A stretch of 64,000 nucleotides of DNA, taken from Astrobacterium formosum (lineage in GTDB: Bacteria; Pseudomonadota; Alphaproteobacteria; Rhizobiales; Xanthobacteraceae). Below the pieces are notes generated by a model, which saw only the letters and a program-made list of their open reading frames with translations, was not told the origin of the DNA and made no database searches. This document shows positions 1 through 7,141 of this stretch, piece by piece (position 1 is the stretch's first letter; every line of letters starts with the position of its first letter). The stretch spans positions 1 to 64,000 of the forward strand of contig JAVDCA010000017.1 of assembly GCA_030848545.1 (NCBI GenBank), read 5' to 3'. Position numbers and translations under genes: made by a program.

Positions 1-20
1 CATGAGGATAGGTTGGGAAC

Positions 21-58
21 CCCCTCTCCCCAACCCTCTCCCCGCTGGGGAGAGGGAG
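21..58. repeat. GC-rich REP-like palindrome
   Basis: The stretch reads as two CCCTCTCCCC-type blocks, the second forming a hairpin around GCTG with GGGGAGAGGG. The same design recurs near 3291, 3412, 7931, 11579, 11660 and 25674, so this is a dispersed repeat family. It lies upstream of the first gene. Bases 59-185 contain no recognisable gene. Confidence 0.7.
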
Positions 59-195
59 CGCGCCTCGGGCGTGGCTGATGTTTCCTTCCATCGCGATCAT
101 GCTTTCGTGCAGCGGCGCGCCAAATCCAACGTCGCGATGGCCGGCGTCATCAACGCCGCGTCTTCAATCGTATAGACTCTCCGGCGGAGGTCCCG

Positions 196-825
196 ATGAC
201 CGAATCCGTCGACCATCTCGTCACCAGCCTCGAACAGCTCGAAACCCTCTACACGCCGGCGCCGTTGCCGACGGCGCTCCTCAAGGAGATCGACCACGTC
301 CACCCCCACTACGCGGCCCTGATCGCGGCGTCGCCCTTCGTGGTCATATCGACCTGCGGGCCCGAAGGCCTCGACGGCTCGCCGCGCGGCGACGCACCGG
401 GCTTCGTGCGCGTCCACGACGAAAAGACGCTGATGATCCCCGACCGGCGCGGCAACAACCGCATCGACTCTTTGAAGAACATCGTGCGCGACCCGCGCGT
501 GGCGCTCCTGTTCCTCATTCCCGGCATCGGCGAGACGCTGCGCGTCAACGGCCGGGCCGTCATCTCCGCCGAACCGGCGTTGTGCGAGAGTTTTGCGGTC
601 GACGGCAAGCCGCCGAAGACCGTCATTGTCGTCACGGTCGAGCGCATCTATTTCCAATGCGCCAAGGCGATCACCCGTTCGAAACTGTGGGACGCCTCGC
701 GCCACGCCGAACGCGACAGCCTGCCGTCCACCGGCACGATCCTGGCGACGCTGAGCCAAGGCGGGATCGACGGCGAGACCTACGACCGCGACCGGCCGGC
801 ACGGCATCTGGTGCAGTTGTATTGA
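196..825 (+). CDS. PPOX-type FMN-binding flavoprotein (pyridoxamine 5'-phosphate oxidase-like family)
   Basis: This 209-residue protein looks like the pyridoxamine 5'-phosphate oxidase-like (PPOX) flavoproteins of the MSMEG_1061 type. These are cytoplasmic FMN-binding split-barrel proteins whose substrates are mostly unknown. The barrel signature runs over residues 47-120: FVVISTCGPEGLDGSPRGD, then the IPDRRGNNRIDSL segment and LLFLIPG. A GGAGG five bases before the ATG supports this start. The family is assigned from residue pattern only. It is unlikely to be true PdxH, because the C-terminal PLP-binding region is absent. It is a single gene, followed by a toxin-antitoxin pair on the same strand. 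Confidence 0.8.
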   Translation: MTESVDHLVTSLEQLETLYTPAPLPTALLKEIDHVHPHYAALIAASPFVVISTCGPEGLDGSPRGDAPGFVRVHDEKTLMIPDRRGNNRIDSLKNIVRDPRVALLFLIPGIGETLRVNGRAVISAEPALCESFAVDGKPPKTVIVVTVERIYFQCAKAITRSKLWDASRHAERDSLPSTGTILATLSQGGIDGETYDRDRPARHLVQLY

Positions 826-852
826 TTCCTGCTTGCCTGCGCGCGGCATTTT

Positions 853-868
853 TCGTAACATGTTACGA
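853..868. promoter_or_regulatory. Perfect 16-bp palindrome, candidate autoregulatory operator of the toxin-antitoxin pair
   Basis: TCGTAACATGTTACGA is an uninterrupted perfect palindrome. It ends 11 bases before the antitoxin ATG and overlaps its ribosome-binding region (ACGAGAGG). MazE-type antitoxins usually bind palindromes in their own promoter, so this is the obvious operator. Binding is inferred. Confidence 0.55.
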
Positions 869-879
869 GAGGTCGCGCC

Positions 880-1116
880 ATGACGGGACGTGCAAGCAAG
901 CCGGCGCCGAAGTCGAGCCGCGAGCGCATGCAGGCGCGCCGGGAGCGCCTACGCGCCCAAGGGATGAGGCCGATCCAGCTTTGGGTGCCGGATCTGCGCG
1001 ACGCAAGAATCCGCGCCGCCATCCGGCGCGAAGCCGCTTTGTTGGCGCAGCATCCCGAAAATGCCGTTCTTGATGACTGGCTCGATGCGATGCAAGAACC
1101 GAGCGACTGGCCGTGA
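880..1116 (+). CDS. MazE-like antitoxin (DUF3018 type)
   Basis: This small basic protein of 78 residues has the pattern of antitoxins that precede MazF/PemK toxins: an Arg-rich N-terminus (RERMQARRERLRAQGMRPIQ), then the LWVPDLRD strand and an acidic C-terminal tail (DDWLDAMQEPSDW) that would wrap the toxin. The N-terminal half should be a ribbon-helix-helix or AbrB-like DNA-binding fold. The stop codon overlaps the GTG start of the toxin gene (GTGA), which implies translational coupling. The palindrome just upstream is a plausible operator. Confidence 0.8.
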   Translation: MTGRASKPAPKSSRERMQARRERLRAQGMRPIQLWVPDLRDARIRAAIRREAALLAQHPENAVLDDWLDAMQEPSDWP

Positions 1117-1442
1117 GGCGCGGCAACGTCGTACTGATTGTCGCACCCGGTGATATCGGCAAGCCACGGCCGGCCGTCATCGTGCAATCCGATACACTCG
1201 GGGACGCGACCACATCGGTGATCGTTTGCCCAATGTCGTCGGAGGTCGCCGGCCTGGGCAGGCTTCGCCCAACTGTTGAAGCGACGCCTCTGAGCGGCCT
1301 GCGGGCCCGTTCGCAAATCATGACGGACAAGATCATGGCACTGCGCCGCGATCGCGTTCGTGCTGTGCTCGGTCATCTCGGCAACGAGCAGATGGCACAG
1401 TTGGACCGCGCTATGCTGGTCGTGCTCGGATTGGCCGAGTGA
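1113..1442 (+). CDS. MazF/PemK-family toxin (mRNA interferase)
   Basis: The 109-residue protein has the PemK/MazF beginning: RRGNVVLIVAPGDIGKPRPAVIVQ, with the conserved G-KPRPAVI strand, then a VIVCPMSSEV strand and the LRARSQIMTDKIMAL segment that carries the conserved Ser/Gln/Asp-Lys residues. Toxins of this family cleave RNA at specific short sequences until the antitoxin neutralises them. It starts with GTG inside the antitoxin stop codon. All expected catalytic-region elements are present, so it looks intact. Its cleavage specificity cannot be read from sequence. Confidence 0.83.
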   Translation: MRRGNVVLIVAPGDIGKPRPAVIVQSDTLGDATTSVIVCPMSSEVAGLGRLRPTVEATPLSGLRARSQIMTDKIMALRRDRVRAVLGHLGNEQMAQLDRAMLVVLGLAE

Positions 1443-2204
1443 CTATTCCCCCGTCCAACCGCACGCCATCAGCCGCTCGCGCATATGGGCCGGCACCGGT
1501 GCGACGACGCGCACGGGCGGCTTGTTCTTGCTGAGCGGCACCACGATCTCGCGGGCGTGCAGGTGCAGGATGGGCCCCGAAAAGCGTTCCGCGCCGCCAT
1601 AGATGTCGTCGCCGACGATGGGCCAGCCTTTGGCGGAGCAGTGGACGCGCAGCTGGTGGGTGCGGCCGGTGAGGGGTTCGAGGGCGAGCCAGGTCAAGGC
1701 ATCCGTCCGCCCCATCACCTTCCATCTCGTCACCGAAGGCTGCCCGTCCGGGTCGGGCTTCATCCACCAGCCGCGGGTGTCGTCGAGGCGACCGAGCGGC
1801 ATGTCGATCTCGCCCTCGTCCTCGACGGGGCCCCCCTGGACTACCGCCCAATAGGTTTTGGACACCTTGCCGTGCTTGAACAGAAGCCCCAGATGGGCGA
1901 GGGCCTTGCGGTGTCGGCCCAGCACCAGGCAGCCGGAGGTATCCTTGTCGAGGCGGTGGGCGAGCGACGGCGGACGCGGCAGGCCGTACGTCAAGGCGCC
2001 GAAGTGGTCCTCCAGGCTCGCCCCGCCCTTGGGGCCGCGATGGACTGGCAGGCCGGCCGGCTTGTCGATGACGAGCATCAGGCCGTCGCGGTGCAGGACC
2101 CGCGCCAGCAGGTCGGACGACGTGAACGGTGCCCGGCGGTCCTTGGACAGGTTGTCCTTGGCGAGGTTTTCCCGCGTCTCTTCCAGTGTCTCTTTCGGTC
2201 CCAT
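1443..2204 (-). CDS. RluA-family pseudouridine synthase
   Basis: This 253-residue enzyme would convert uridine to pseudouridine in rRNA or tRNA. The catalytic motif HRLDKDTSGCLVL is intact, with the nucleophilic Asp at about residue 86, and LTGRTHQLRVHC later fits the family. No S4 RNA-binding domain precedes the catalytic domain, so it resembles the short RluA/TruC-type members. The reading frame is open far upstream (to 3398), but that part is the antisense of ftsY. The ATG at 2204 leaves 27 bases to the divergent ftsY start and is the sensible start. It converges with the toxin gene without a gap. Confidence 0.88.
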   Translation of the reverse strand: MGPKETLEETRENLAKDNLSKDRRAPFTSSDLLARVLHRDGLMLVIDKPAGLPVHRGPKGGASLEDHFGALTYGLPRPPSLAHRLDKDTSGCLVLGRHRKALAHLGLLFKHGKVSKTYWAVVQGGPVEDEGEIDMPLGRLDDTRGWWMKPDPDGQPSVTRWKVMGRTDALTWLALEPLTGRTHQLRVHCSAKGWPIVGDDIYGGAERFSGPILHLHAREIVVPLSKNKPPVRVVAPVPAHMRERLMACGWTGE

Positions 2205-2231
2205 GGCGGAACGGGTATCACGGCGGCCGAC

Positions 2232-3170
2232 ATGAATGACAGCACCCAAAAGAAATCCTGGTGGCAGCGCCTCAAGGGCGGATTGTCCCGGACCTCCTCG
2301 TCCATCGGCACCGCCATCACGGACCTCGTCAGCAAGAGGCGGCTCGATGCCGCCGCGATCGAGGAACTGGAGGAGGTGCTGATCCGCGCCGACCTGGGCG
2401 TCGCCGTCGCCGCGAAGGTCGCGGCTGCCGTCGGCGAGGGCCGTTACGACAAGTCGGTCACCGCCGACGAGGTCAAGACGATCTTCGCCGCCGAGATGGA
2501 GAAGATCCTGGCACCGGTGGCGCAGCCGCTGGTGATCGACGGCAGCGCCAAGCCGTTCGTCATCCTGGTGATCGGCGTCAACGGTTCCGGCAAGACCACG
2601 ACCATCGGCAAGCTGGCGGCAAAATTCTCCGCCGAGGGCCGCCGCGTCATGCTCGCCGCCGGCGACACGTTCCGCGCCGCCGCCATCGAGCAACTGAAGA
2701 TCTGGGGCACGCGTACGCAGGCGCCCGTGATCGCCTCGACGGCCGGCGCCGATGCGGCCAGCCTGGCGTTCGAGGCCCTGACGGCCGCCAAGGCGCAGGC
2801 GATCGACGTCCTCATCATCGACACCGCCGGCCGACTGCAGAACAAGGCCGGCCTGATGGGCGAACTGGAAAAGATCGTCCGCGTCATGAAGAAGGTCGAC
2901 GCCTCGGCGCCGCACGCGGTGCTGCTCGTCCTCGACGCCACCGTGGGACAGAACGCGCTGTCGCAGGTCGAAGAGTTTTCCCGCGTCGCCGGCGTCACCG
3001 GTCTCGTCATGACCAAGCTCGACGGCACCGCCCGCGGCGGCATCCTGGTCGCCATCGCGGCCAAGCACAGGCTGCCGGTGCACTTCATCGGCGTCGGCGA
3101 AGGCGTCGACGACTTGAGCCCGTTCGCCGCCGGGGATTTTGCCCGCGCGGTGGCGGGGCTGGACGGGTGA
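2232..3170 (+). CDS. ftsY: Signal recognition particle receptor FtsY
   Basis: FtsY is the SRP receptor GTPase that docks ribosome-SRP complexes at the inner membrane. The 312-residue protein has a short N-terminus ([20 protein letters not shown]) with little of the acidic A domain, then the N domain. The G domain has all motifs: [14 protein letters not shown] (G1, about residues 115-128), [20 protein letters not shown] and [10 protein letters not shown], ending with the [13 protein letters not shown] closing motif. A short A domain is usual in alphaproteobacteria. It is divergent from the pseudouridine synthase and must share a promoter region of only 27 bases, or be read from a promoter inside that gene. 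Confidence 0.95.
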   Translation: MNDSTQKKSWWQRLKGGLSRTSSSIGTAITDLVSKRRLDAAAIEELEEVLIRADLGVAVAAKVAAAVGEGRYDKSVTADEVKTIFAAEMEKILAPVAQPLVIDGSAKPFVILVIGVNGSGKTTTIGKLAAKFSAEGRRVMLAAGDTFRAAAIEQLKIWGTRTQAPVIASTAGADAASLAFEALTAAKAQAIDVLIIDTAGRLQNKAGLMGELEKIVRVMKKVDASAPHAVLLVLDATVGQNALSQVEEFSRVAGVTGLVMTKLDGTARGGILVAIAAKHRLPVHFIGVGEGVDDLSPFAAGDFARAVAGLDG

Positions 3171-3648
3171 GGCGAATTCGATCTGCGCCGCGCTTCGCGC
3201 CGCGCTGAGATTACAAAGAGCGCCGCCACGCCGTTCCCTCCCCGGCTTGCGGGAGTGATGGCATGTGATGCAGTCCGGCTCGCCGCAGCGCGCTCCCTCT
3301 CCCCAGCGGGGAGAGGGTTGGGGTGAGGGGGCTCCGGCGGCGCGAAACGCGCACGGCATCTTCCCGCCCTCACCTGATTCGGCGTGAAGACCACACACCC
3401 AACTCGCTTCGTCACCCCCTCACCCCGGCCCTGTCCCCAACGGGGAGAGGGAGAAGAGGCGCGGTGCGACACGCGATCGCCGTGCCCCGCAAGCCGGGGA
3501 GGGAGTCCGGGCGACTTGCCGGGGCCCAAGCCACAAAATTCATCATCGCATTTCCTCCGTCGGCCCCGTGAACCCGCCGACCGGCTCCGACGACCAATGA
3601 GCATCGGGCCAATGACGGCCAACCTGCAACACCGGACGGAGACATCCC
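3171..3648. repeat. Gene-free stretch holding an inverted pair of GC-rich palindromic repeats
   Basis: Two REP-like copies lie here in opposite orientation, at about 3291-3331 and 3412-3455. Each is a CCCTCTCCCC...GGGGAGAGGG hairpin with a GGGGTGAGGGGG arm on one side. No gene is supported. The pair could form a larger cruciform or RNA hairpin downstream of ftsY. Confidence 0.65.
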
Positions 3649-3924
3649 ATGTCGATGAAGCTCAAGTTCGCCGCGGTGGCGCTCGCCGCCGTCACCCTCG
3701 GCACCGCCACCTTCGCGACCACAGGCGAAGCCGAAGCCAAGAAGTGGGGCTGGGGCCCGGGCATCGGTATAGGCCTCGCCGCGGGCGCCATGATCGGCGC
3801 CGGCCTCGCCGCCAACTCCTACTACGGCCCGCACTACGTCTATGCAGGCCCGCGCTGCAAGTGGGTCCGGCAATACGACGCCTGGGGCTACTACGTCGGC
3901 AAGGCGCGCGTCTGCGGCTACTGA
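3649..3924 (+). CDS. Small secreted Gly/Tyr-rich protein of unknown function
   Basis: The 91-residue product has a clear signal peptide (hydrophobic FAAVALAAVTLGTATFA, probable cleavage after GEAEA). The mature part is short and rich in Gly, Tyr and Trp (WGWGPGIGIG, SYYGPHYVYAG) and ends with two cysteines in RCKWVRQY and ARVCGY. Small envelope proteins with this make-up are common in Hyphomicrobiales, and none of that type has a role known to me. An upstream GGAGACATCCC precedes the ATG. A strong hairpin terminator follows, so it is probably a single-gene transcript. The Gly-rich segment could insert in or lie on the membrane. Confidence 0.75.
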   Translation: MSMKLKFAAVALAAVTLGTATFATTGEAEAKKWGWGPGIGIGLAAGAMIGAGLAANSYYGPHYVYAGPRCKWVRQYDAWGYYVGKARVCGY

Positions 3925-3993
3925 GTTTTCACGCCCCCTTTCGGATATCGGACGGCGCGAGCGCCCCCCCATCCACCCCGCGCCGTTTCGATC

Positions 3994-4034
3994 GGCCCGC
4001 CCGGCAACCCCGCCGGGCGGGCCTCTTGTTTTCT
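3994..4034 (+). terminator. Rho-independent terminator after the small secreted protein
   Basis: A 12-bp perfect GC stem (GGCCCGCCCGGC with GCCGGGCGGGCC, six-base loop) is followed by TCTTGTTTTC. It separates the small secreted protein gene from the TRAP operon. Confidence 0.75.
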
Positions 4035-4133
4035 CAAGGGTCACATGCCGGCTTGCCTTGGCGGCCGGCAACTGCATCATGGGACTCCCACGGCGCGACA
4101 CACTTCAACAAGCGCCAGCCAGGAGGAAAGCCC

Positions 4134-5114
4134 ATGCGATCCCTGCGATTCGTGCTGCCGTTCGCCTTGGCATCGATGCTCGCCGCCGGAACCGCGGCGG
4201 CCCAGACCGAAATCAAGTTCGGCCATGTGGGTGCGCCCGGCTCGCTGTTCGCGCAGTCGGCCGATCTGTTCGCCGCACGCGCCAATGCCAAGCTCGGCGA
4301 CAAGGCCAAGGTCACGGTCTACGGTTCGAGCCAGCTCGGCAGTGACGGCGAATTGTTGAAGAAACTCAAGCTCGGCACCGTCGACCTCGCTCTGCCGTCG
4401 ACGGTGATGACTTCGGTGGCGGCGGAGTTCGGCGTCTTCGAGATGCCTTATCTGGTACAGGACCGCGGCCATGCCACCCGCATCGCCGACGCGGTGGTGC
4501 GTCCGGTGCTCGGGCCGATCGCCCAGAAGGCCGGCTACCGCATTCTCGGCGTGTGGGAGAACGGCTACCGCGAGATCACCAACAACAAGCGTCCCATCGT
4601 CAAGCCGGCCGACCTCGCCGGCATCAAGCTGCGCGTGCCCGGCGGCGTCTGGCGGGTGAAGATGTTCAAGGCCTACGGGGCGAATCCGAGCCCGATGGAA
4701 CTCAAGGAGGTGTTCGTGGCGCTGCAGACCGGCGTCATGGACGGCCAGGAGAACCCGCTGACCCAGATCTATTCGCAGAAGTTCCAGGAAGTGCAGAAGT
4801 TCCTCTCACTCACCGGCCACGTCTACACGCCCGCCTACCTGACCGCCGGGGCGAGCTGGTCGCGGCTTCCCGCCGACGTCCAGAAGGTCCTCGCCGACAC
4901 CGCCAAGGAGGTCGAGCCGGACATCCTCGCGCTCGCCGCCAAGCTCGACGCCGAACTGGTCGACAAGATGAAGCAGTCCGGCATCCAGGTGAATGAGGCC
5001 GACAAGCCCGCCTTCGTGGCCGCCAGCCAGGACATCTATGCGGAGTTCGCCAAGGAGGTTGCGACCGGCAAGCAGCTGATCGACAGCGCCCTCGGCCTCG
5101 CCAAGGGGTCGTGA
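4134..5114 (+). CDS. dctP: TRAP transporter solute-binding protein DctP (system 1)
   Basis: This is the periplasmic substrate-binding subunit of a tripartite ATP-independent transporter, which uses an ion gradient to import organic acids. The 326-residue precursor has a signal peptide (cleavage near TAAAQ-TEIKFG). DctP hallmarks follow: KFGHVGAPGSLF, the DLALPSTVM segment, the ITNNKRPI and GIKLRVPGG block, and VFVALQTGVMDGQENPL, which includes the Arg that usually binds the carboxylate. An AGGAGG ribosome site lies 8 bases before the ATG. The dctQ and dctM genes follow after a palindromic repeat. The substrate is unknown. Confidence 0.92.
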   Translation: MRSLRFVLPFALASMLAAGTAAAQTEIKFGHVGAPGSLFAQSADLFAARANAKLGDKAKVTVYGSSQLGSDGELLKKLKLGTVDLALPSTVMTSVAAEFGVFEMPYLVQDRGHATRIADAVVRPVLGPIAQKAGYRILGVWENGYREITNNKRPIVKPADLAGIKLRVPGGVWRVKMFKAYGANPSPMELKEVFVALQTGVMDGQENPLTQIYSQKFQEVQKFLSLTGHVYTPAYLTAGASWSRLPADVQKVLADTAKEVEPDILALAAKLDAELVDKMKQSGIQVNEADKPAFVAASQDIYAEFAKEVATGKQLIDSALGLAKGS

Positions 5115-5135
5115 AGGCGGTGGCATCGCCGCCGT

Positions 5136-5212
5136 CATTGCGAGCGAAGCAATCCAGTCCTCTCTTTTACGGCACTGGATTGCTTCGTCGCTTCGCTCCT
5201 CGCAATGACGGG
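5136..5212. repeat. Palindromic GCGAAGCAATCC-type repeat between dctP and dctQ
   Basis: The arms read CATTGCGAGCGAAGCAATCC on the left and GGATTGCTTCGTCGCTTCGC then TCGCAATGACG on the right, so the element folds into a long imperfect hairpin. Related copies occur at 15440-15560, 21504-21617 and, more diverged, 31803-31862. It sits inside the dctPQM transcript and could protect the 3' end of dctP mRNA. Confidence 0.75.
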
Positions 5213-5257
5213 GGGACCGCCGGAGCGGCCATCCTCCCTTCCCACGTCGAGCACCCC

Positions 5258-5839
5258 ATGAGTCTGTTCCGCAGCATCTACGATCGCATTCTCGAGGTCA
5301 TCGCCGCCGTCATGATGGCCGGCGTCGCACTCATCATCGTCGCCGGCTTCACGTTCCGGTGGCTCGGCGCCTCGCTGGTCTGGTACGACGAGGTGGCGGC
5401 GATCTCGCTCGCCTGGCTGACCTATTATGCGGGCGCGCTGGCGACGCTGCGCGGCGCCCATATCGGCTTTCCCGGCGTGGTCAATGCGCTGCCGGCGGGG
5501 TGGCGGGTCGCCGCGACGATCGCGGCCTCGGTCATCACCATCCTGTTCTTCGCCCTCCTGGCGGTCACCGGCTATCAGGTGGTCGAGATTCTCGGTGGCG
5601 ACACGCTGGTATCGCTGCCCTCGGTGCCGCTGCGGGTCGTCCAGTCGGTCATTCCCATCACCGCCGTGCTGTTCGTGGTGTCCGAATTGATCCGCCTGCC
5701 GAGGCTGGTCGCCGAGGCGCGTCGCGGTCCGCTGATCGAGCACGAACTCAAGGAAGCCCTCGGCGCCGTCGGGGTCGAAGTCGCAGGCGCCGGGACAGGG
5801 GCGGGAACAGGCGCAGGCGCACAGGAGCGCGGCCGATGA
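5258..5839 (+). CDS. dctQ: TRAP transporter small permease DctQ (system 1)
   Basis: This is the four-helix small membrane subunit that pairs with DctM. The 193-residue protein has hydrophobic segments near residues 14-34, 45-66, 86-108 and 125-145. The LVWYDEVAAISLAWLTYYAGALATLR segment with the conserved W-DE pair is typical of DctQ. The C-terminal tail is an unusual low-complexity Ala-Gly-Thr run (AGAGTGAGTGAGA) just before the end. The ATG at 5258 directly precedes the first helix. Its stop overlaps the dctM start (ATGA), which means the two subunits are translationally coupled. Confidence 0.88.
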   Translation: MSLFRSIYDRILEVIAAVMMAGVALIIVAGFTFRWLGASLVWYDEVAAISLAWLTYYAGALATLRGAHIGFPGVVNALPAGWRVAATIAASVITILFFALLAVTGYQVVEILGGDTLVSLPSVPLRVVQSVIPITAVLFVVSELIRLPRLVAEARRGPLIEHELKEALGAVGVEVAGAGTGAGTGAGAQERGR

Positions 5840-7122
5840 CCATCGCGGTGATGCTCGTGGCCATGTTCGCCCTCGTCCTCATCAACGTGCCGGTCGCGGT
5901 GGCGCTCGGCGTCGTCGCGGTCGGCGCCATATGGATCATCCAGGGCCCGCAGATGCTGCCCAATGCGGCTTTGGTGATGTTCGAGGGCGCGACCAACTTT
6001 CCGCTGCTCGCCGTGCCGCTGTTCGTGCTCGCCGGCGGCATCATGAACGCCTCCACCATCTCGCGGCGGCTGGTCGCGCTCGCCAGCGCACTGCTCGGCT
6101 TCATCCGCGGCGGCCTCGCCATGGTGACGATCGGCTCGTCCATGTTCTTCGCGGAAATCTCCGGCTCGGCCGTGGCCGGCGTCGCGGCGCTCGGGACGCT
6201 TCTGATCCCGGCGATGCGCCAGAAGGGCTACTCGAAGGAATTCGCGGCTGCCATCACGTCGTCGGCATCGAGCCTCGCCATCATCATCCCACCCTCGATC
6301 CCGATGATCCTCTACGCCGCCATGGCGGAGCAATCGGTCGTCAAGATGTTCGTCGCCGGCTTCGTCCCGGGCTTCCTCGGTGGCGGCGCCCTGATGCTGA
6401 CGAGCTACTACTACGCCCGCAAATACGATTTTCCGGTCGAGCAGACTTTTCAGCTCGCGCGGCTGTGGCAGGCTTTCCGGGACGCCGCCTGGGCGTTGCT
6501 CCTGCCGGTCATCATCCTGGGCGGCATCTTCGGCGGGCTGGTCACCGCGACCGAAGGCGCCGCCGTGGCGGTGCTGGCGGCGATGTTCATCTCGGTCTTC
6601 GTCTATCGCGACCTCGACCTGAAATCGTTCTACCACGCGCTGGTGGATTCCGCCCTGCAGACCGCGGTGGTGATGCTCCTGGTCGCCTCGTCGGCCCTGG
6701 TCGGCGTGTTCCTGACCGAGAGCCAGCTGCCGCAGAACCTCGCCCGCTCCATCGTCGACTTCACGTCCAACCCCTATGTGGTGCTGCTCCTCCTCAACGT
6801 CTTCTTCCTGGTGCTCGGCATGTTCCTGCACTCGGCGGCGGCCATCATCCTGACCGTGCCGATCGTGATGCCGCTGGTGCACCAGGTCGGCATCGACCCG
6901 GTCCATTTCGGCCTGGTGCTCACCCTCAACCTGGCGATCGGGCAGCAGACGCCACCGGTCGCTTCCGTGCTGATCGCCGCTTGCTCCATCGCCAAATCCG
7001 ACATCTGGGAGACCACCAAGGCCAATCTCGGCTTCATCGCCGTGCTGGTCGCGGTCTTGATGCTGTGCACCTACGTACCGTGGCTCTCGCTGGCGCCGAT
7101 CCGGCTGTTCTACGGGCCGTAG
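5836..7122 (+). CDS. dctM: TRAP transporter large permease DctM (system 1)
   Basis: This is the transport subunit of the TRAP system, a 428-residue inner-membrane protein with about 12 hydrophobic segments. Family signatures include NFPLLAVPLFVLAGGIMN, the first Gly-rich reentrant region MFFAEISGSAVAGVAALG, IIPPSIPMILYA, and the second half-repeat with GQQTPPVASVL. It starts within the dctQ stop codon. A gene on the opposite strand ends 19 bases after it, so the operon is P-Q-M with nothing further. No substrate can be assigned. Confidence 0.93.
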   Translation: MTIAVMLVAMFALVLINVPVAVALGVVAVGAIWIIQGPQMLPNAALVMFEGATNFPLLAVPLFVLAGGIMNASTISRRLVALASALLGFIRGGLAMVTIGSSMFFAEISGSAVAGVAALGTLLIPAMRQKGYSKEFAAAITSSASSLAIIIPPSIPMILYAAMAEQSVVKMFVAGFVPGFLGGGALMLTSYYYARKYDFPVEQTFQLARLWQAFRDAAWALLLPVIILGGIFGGLVTATEGAAVAVLAAMFISVFVYRDLDLKSFYHALVDSALQTAVVMLLVASSALVGVFLTESQLPQNLARSIVDFTSNPYVVLLLLNVFFLVLGMFLHSAAAIILTVPIVMPLVHQVGIDPVHFGLVLTLNLAIGQQTPPVASVLIAACSIAKSDIWETTKANLGFIAVLVAVLMLCTYVPWLSLAPIRLFYGP

Positions 7123-7141
7123 GGACGGAGACCGTCATCCA

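Noticed and set aside
1-3. CAT at the window start as the first codon of a leftward gene
   Set aside because: Three bases give no evidence of a gene, and the rest lies outside the window.
2205-3398. N-terminal extension of the pseudouridine synthase to 651 residues
   Set aside because: The extra part is antisense to ftsY, and a good ATG with normal family length lies at 2204.
3171-3648. CRISPR array or other regular repeat system from the GC-rich repeats
   Set aside because: The repeats are few, inverted, and not separated by regular spacers, and no cas genes occur in the window.
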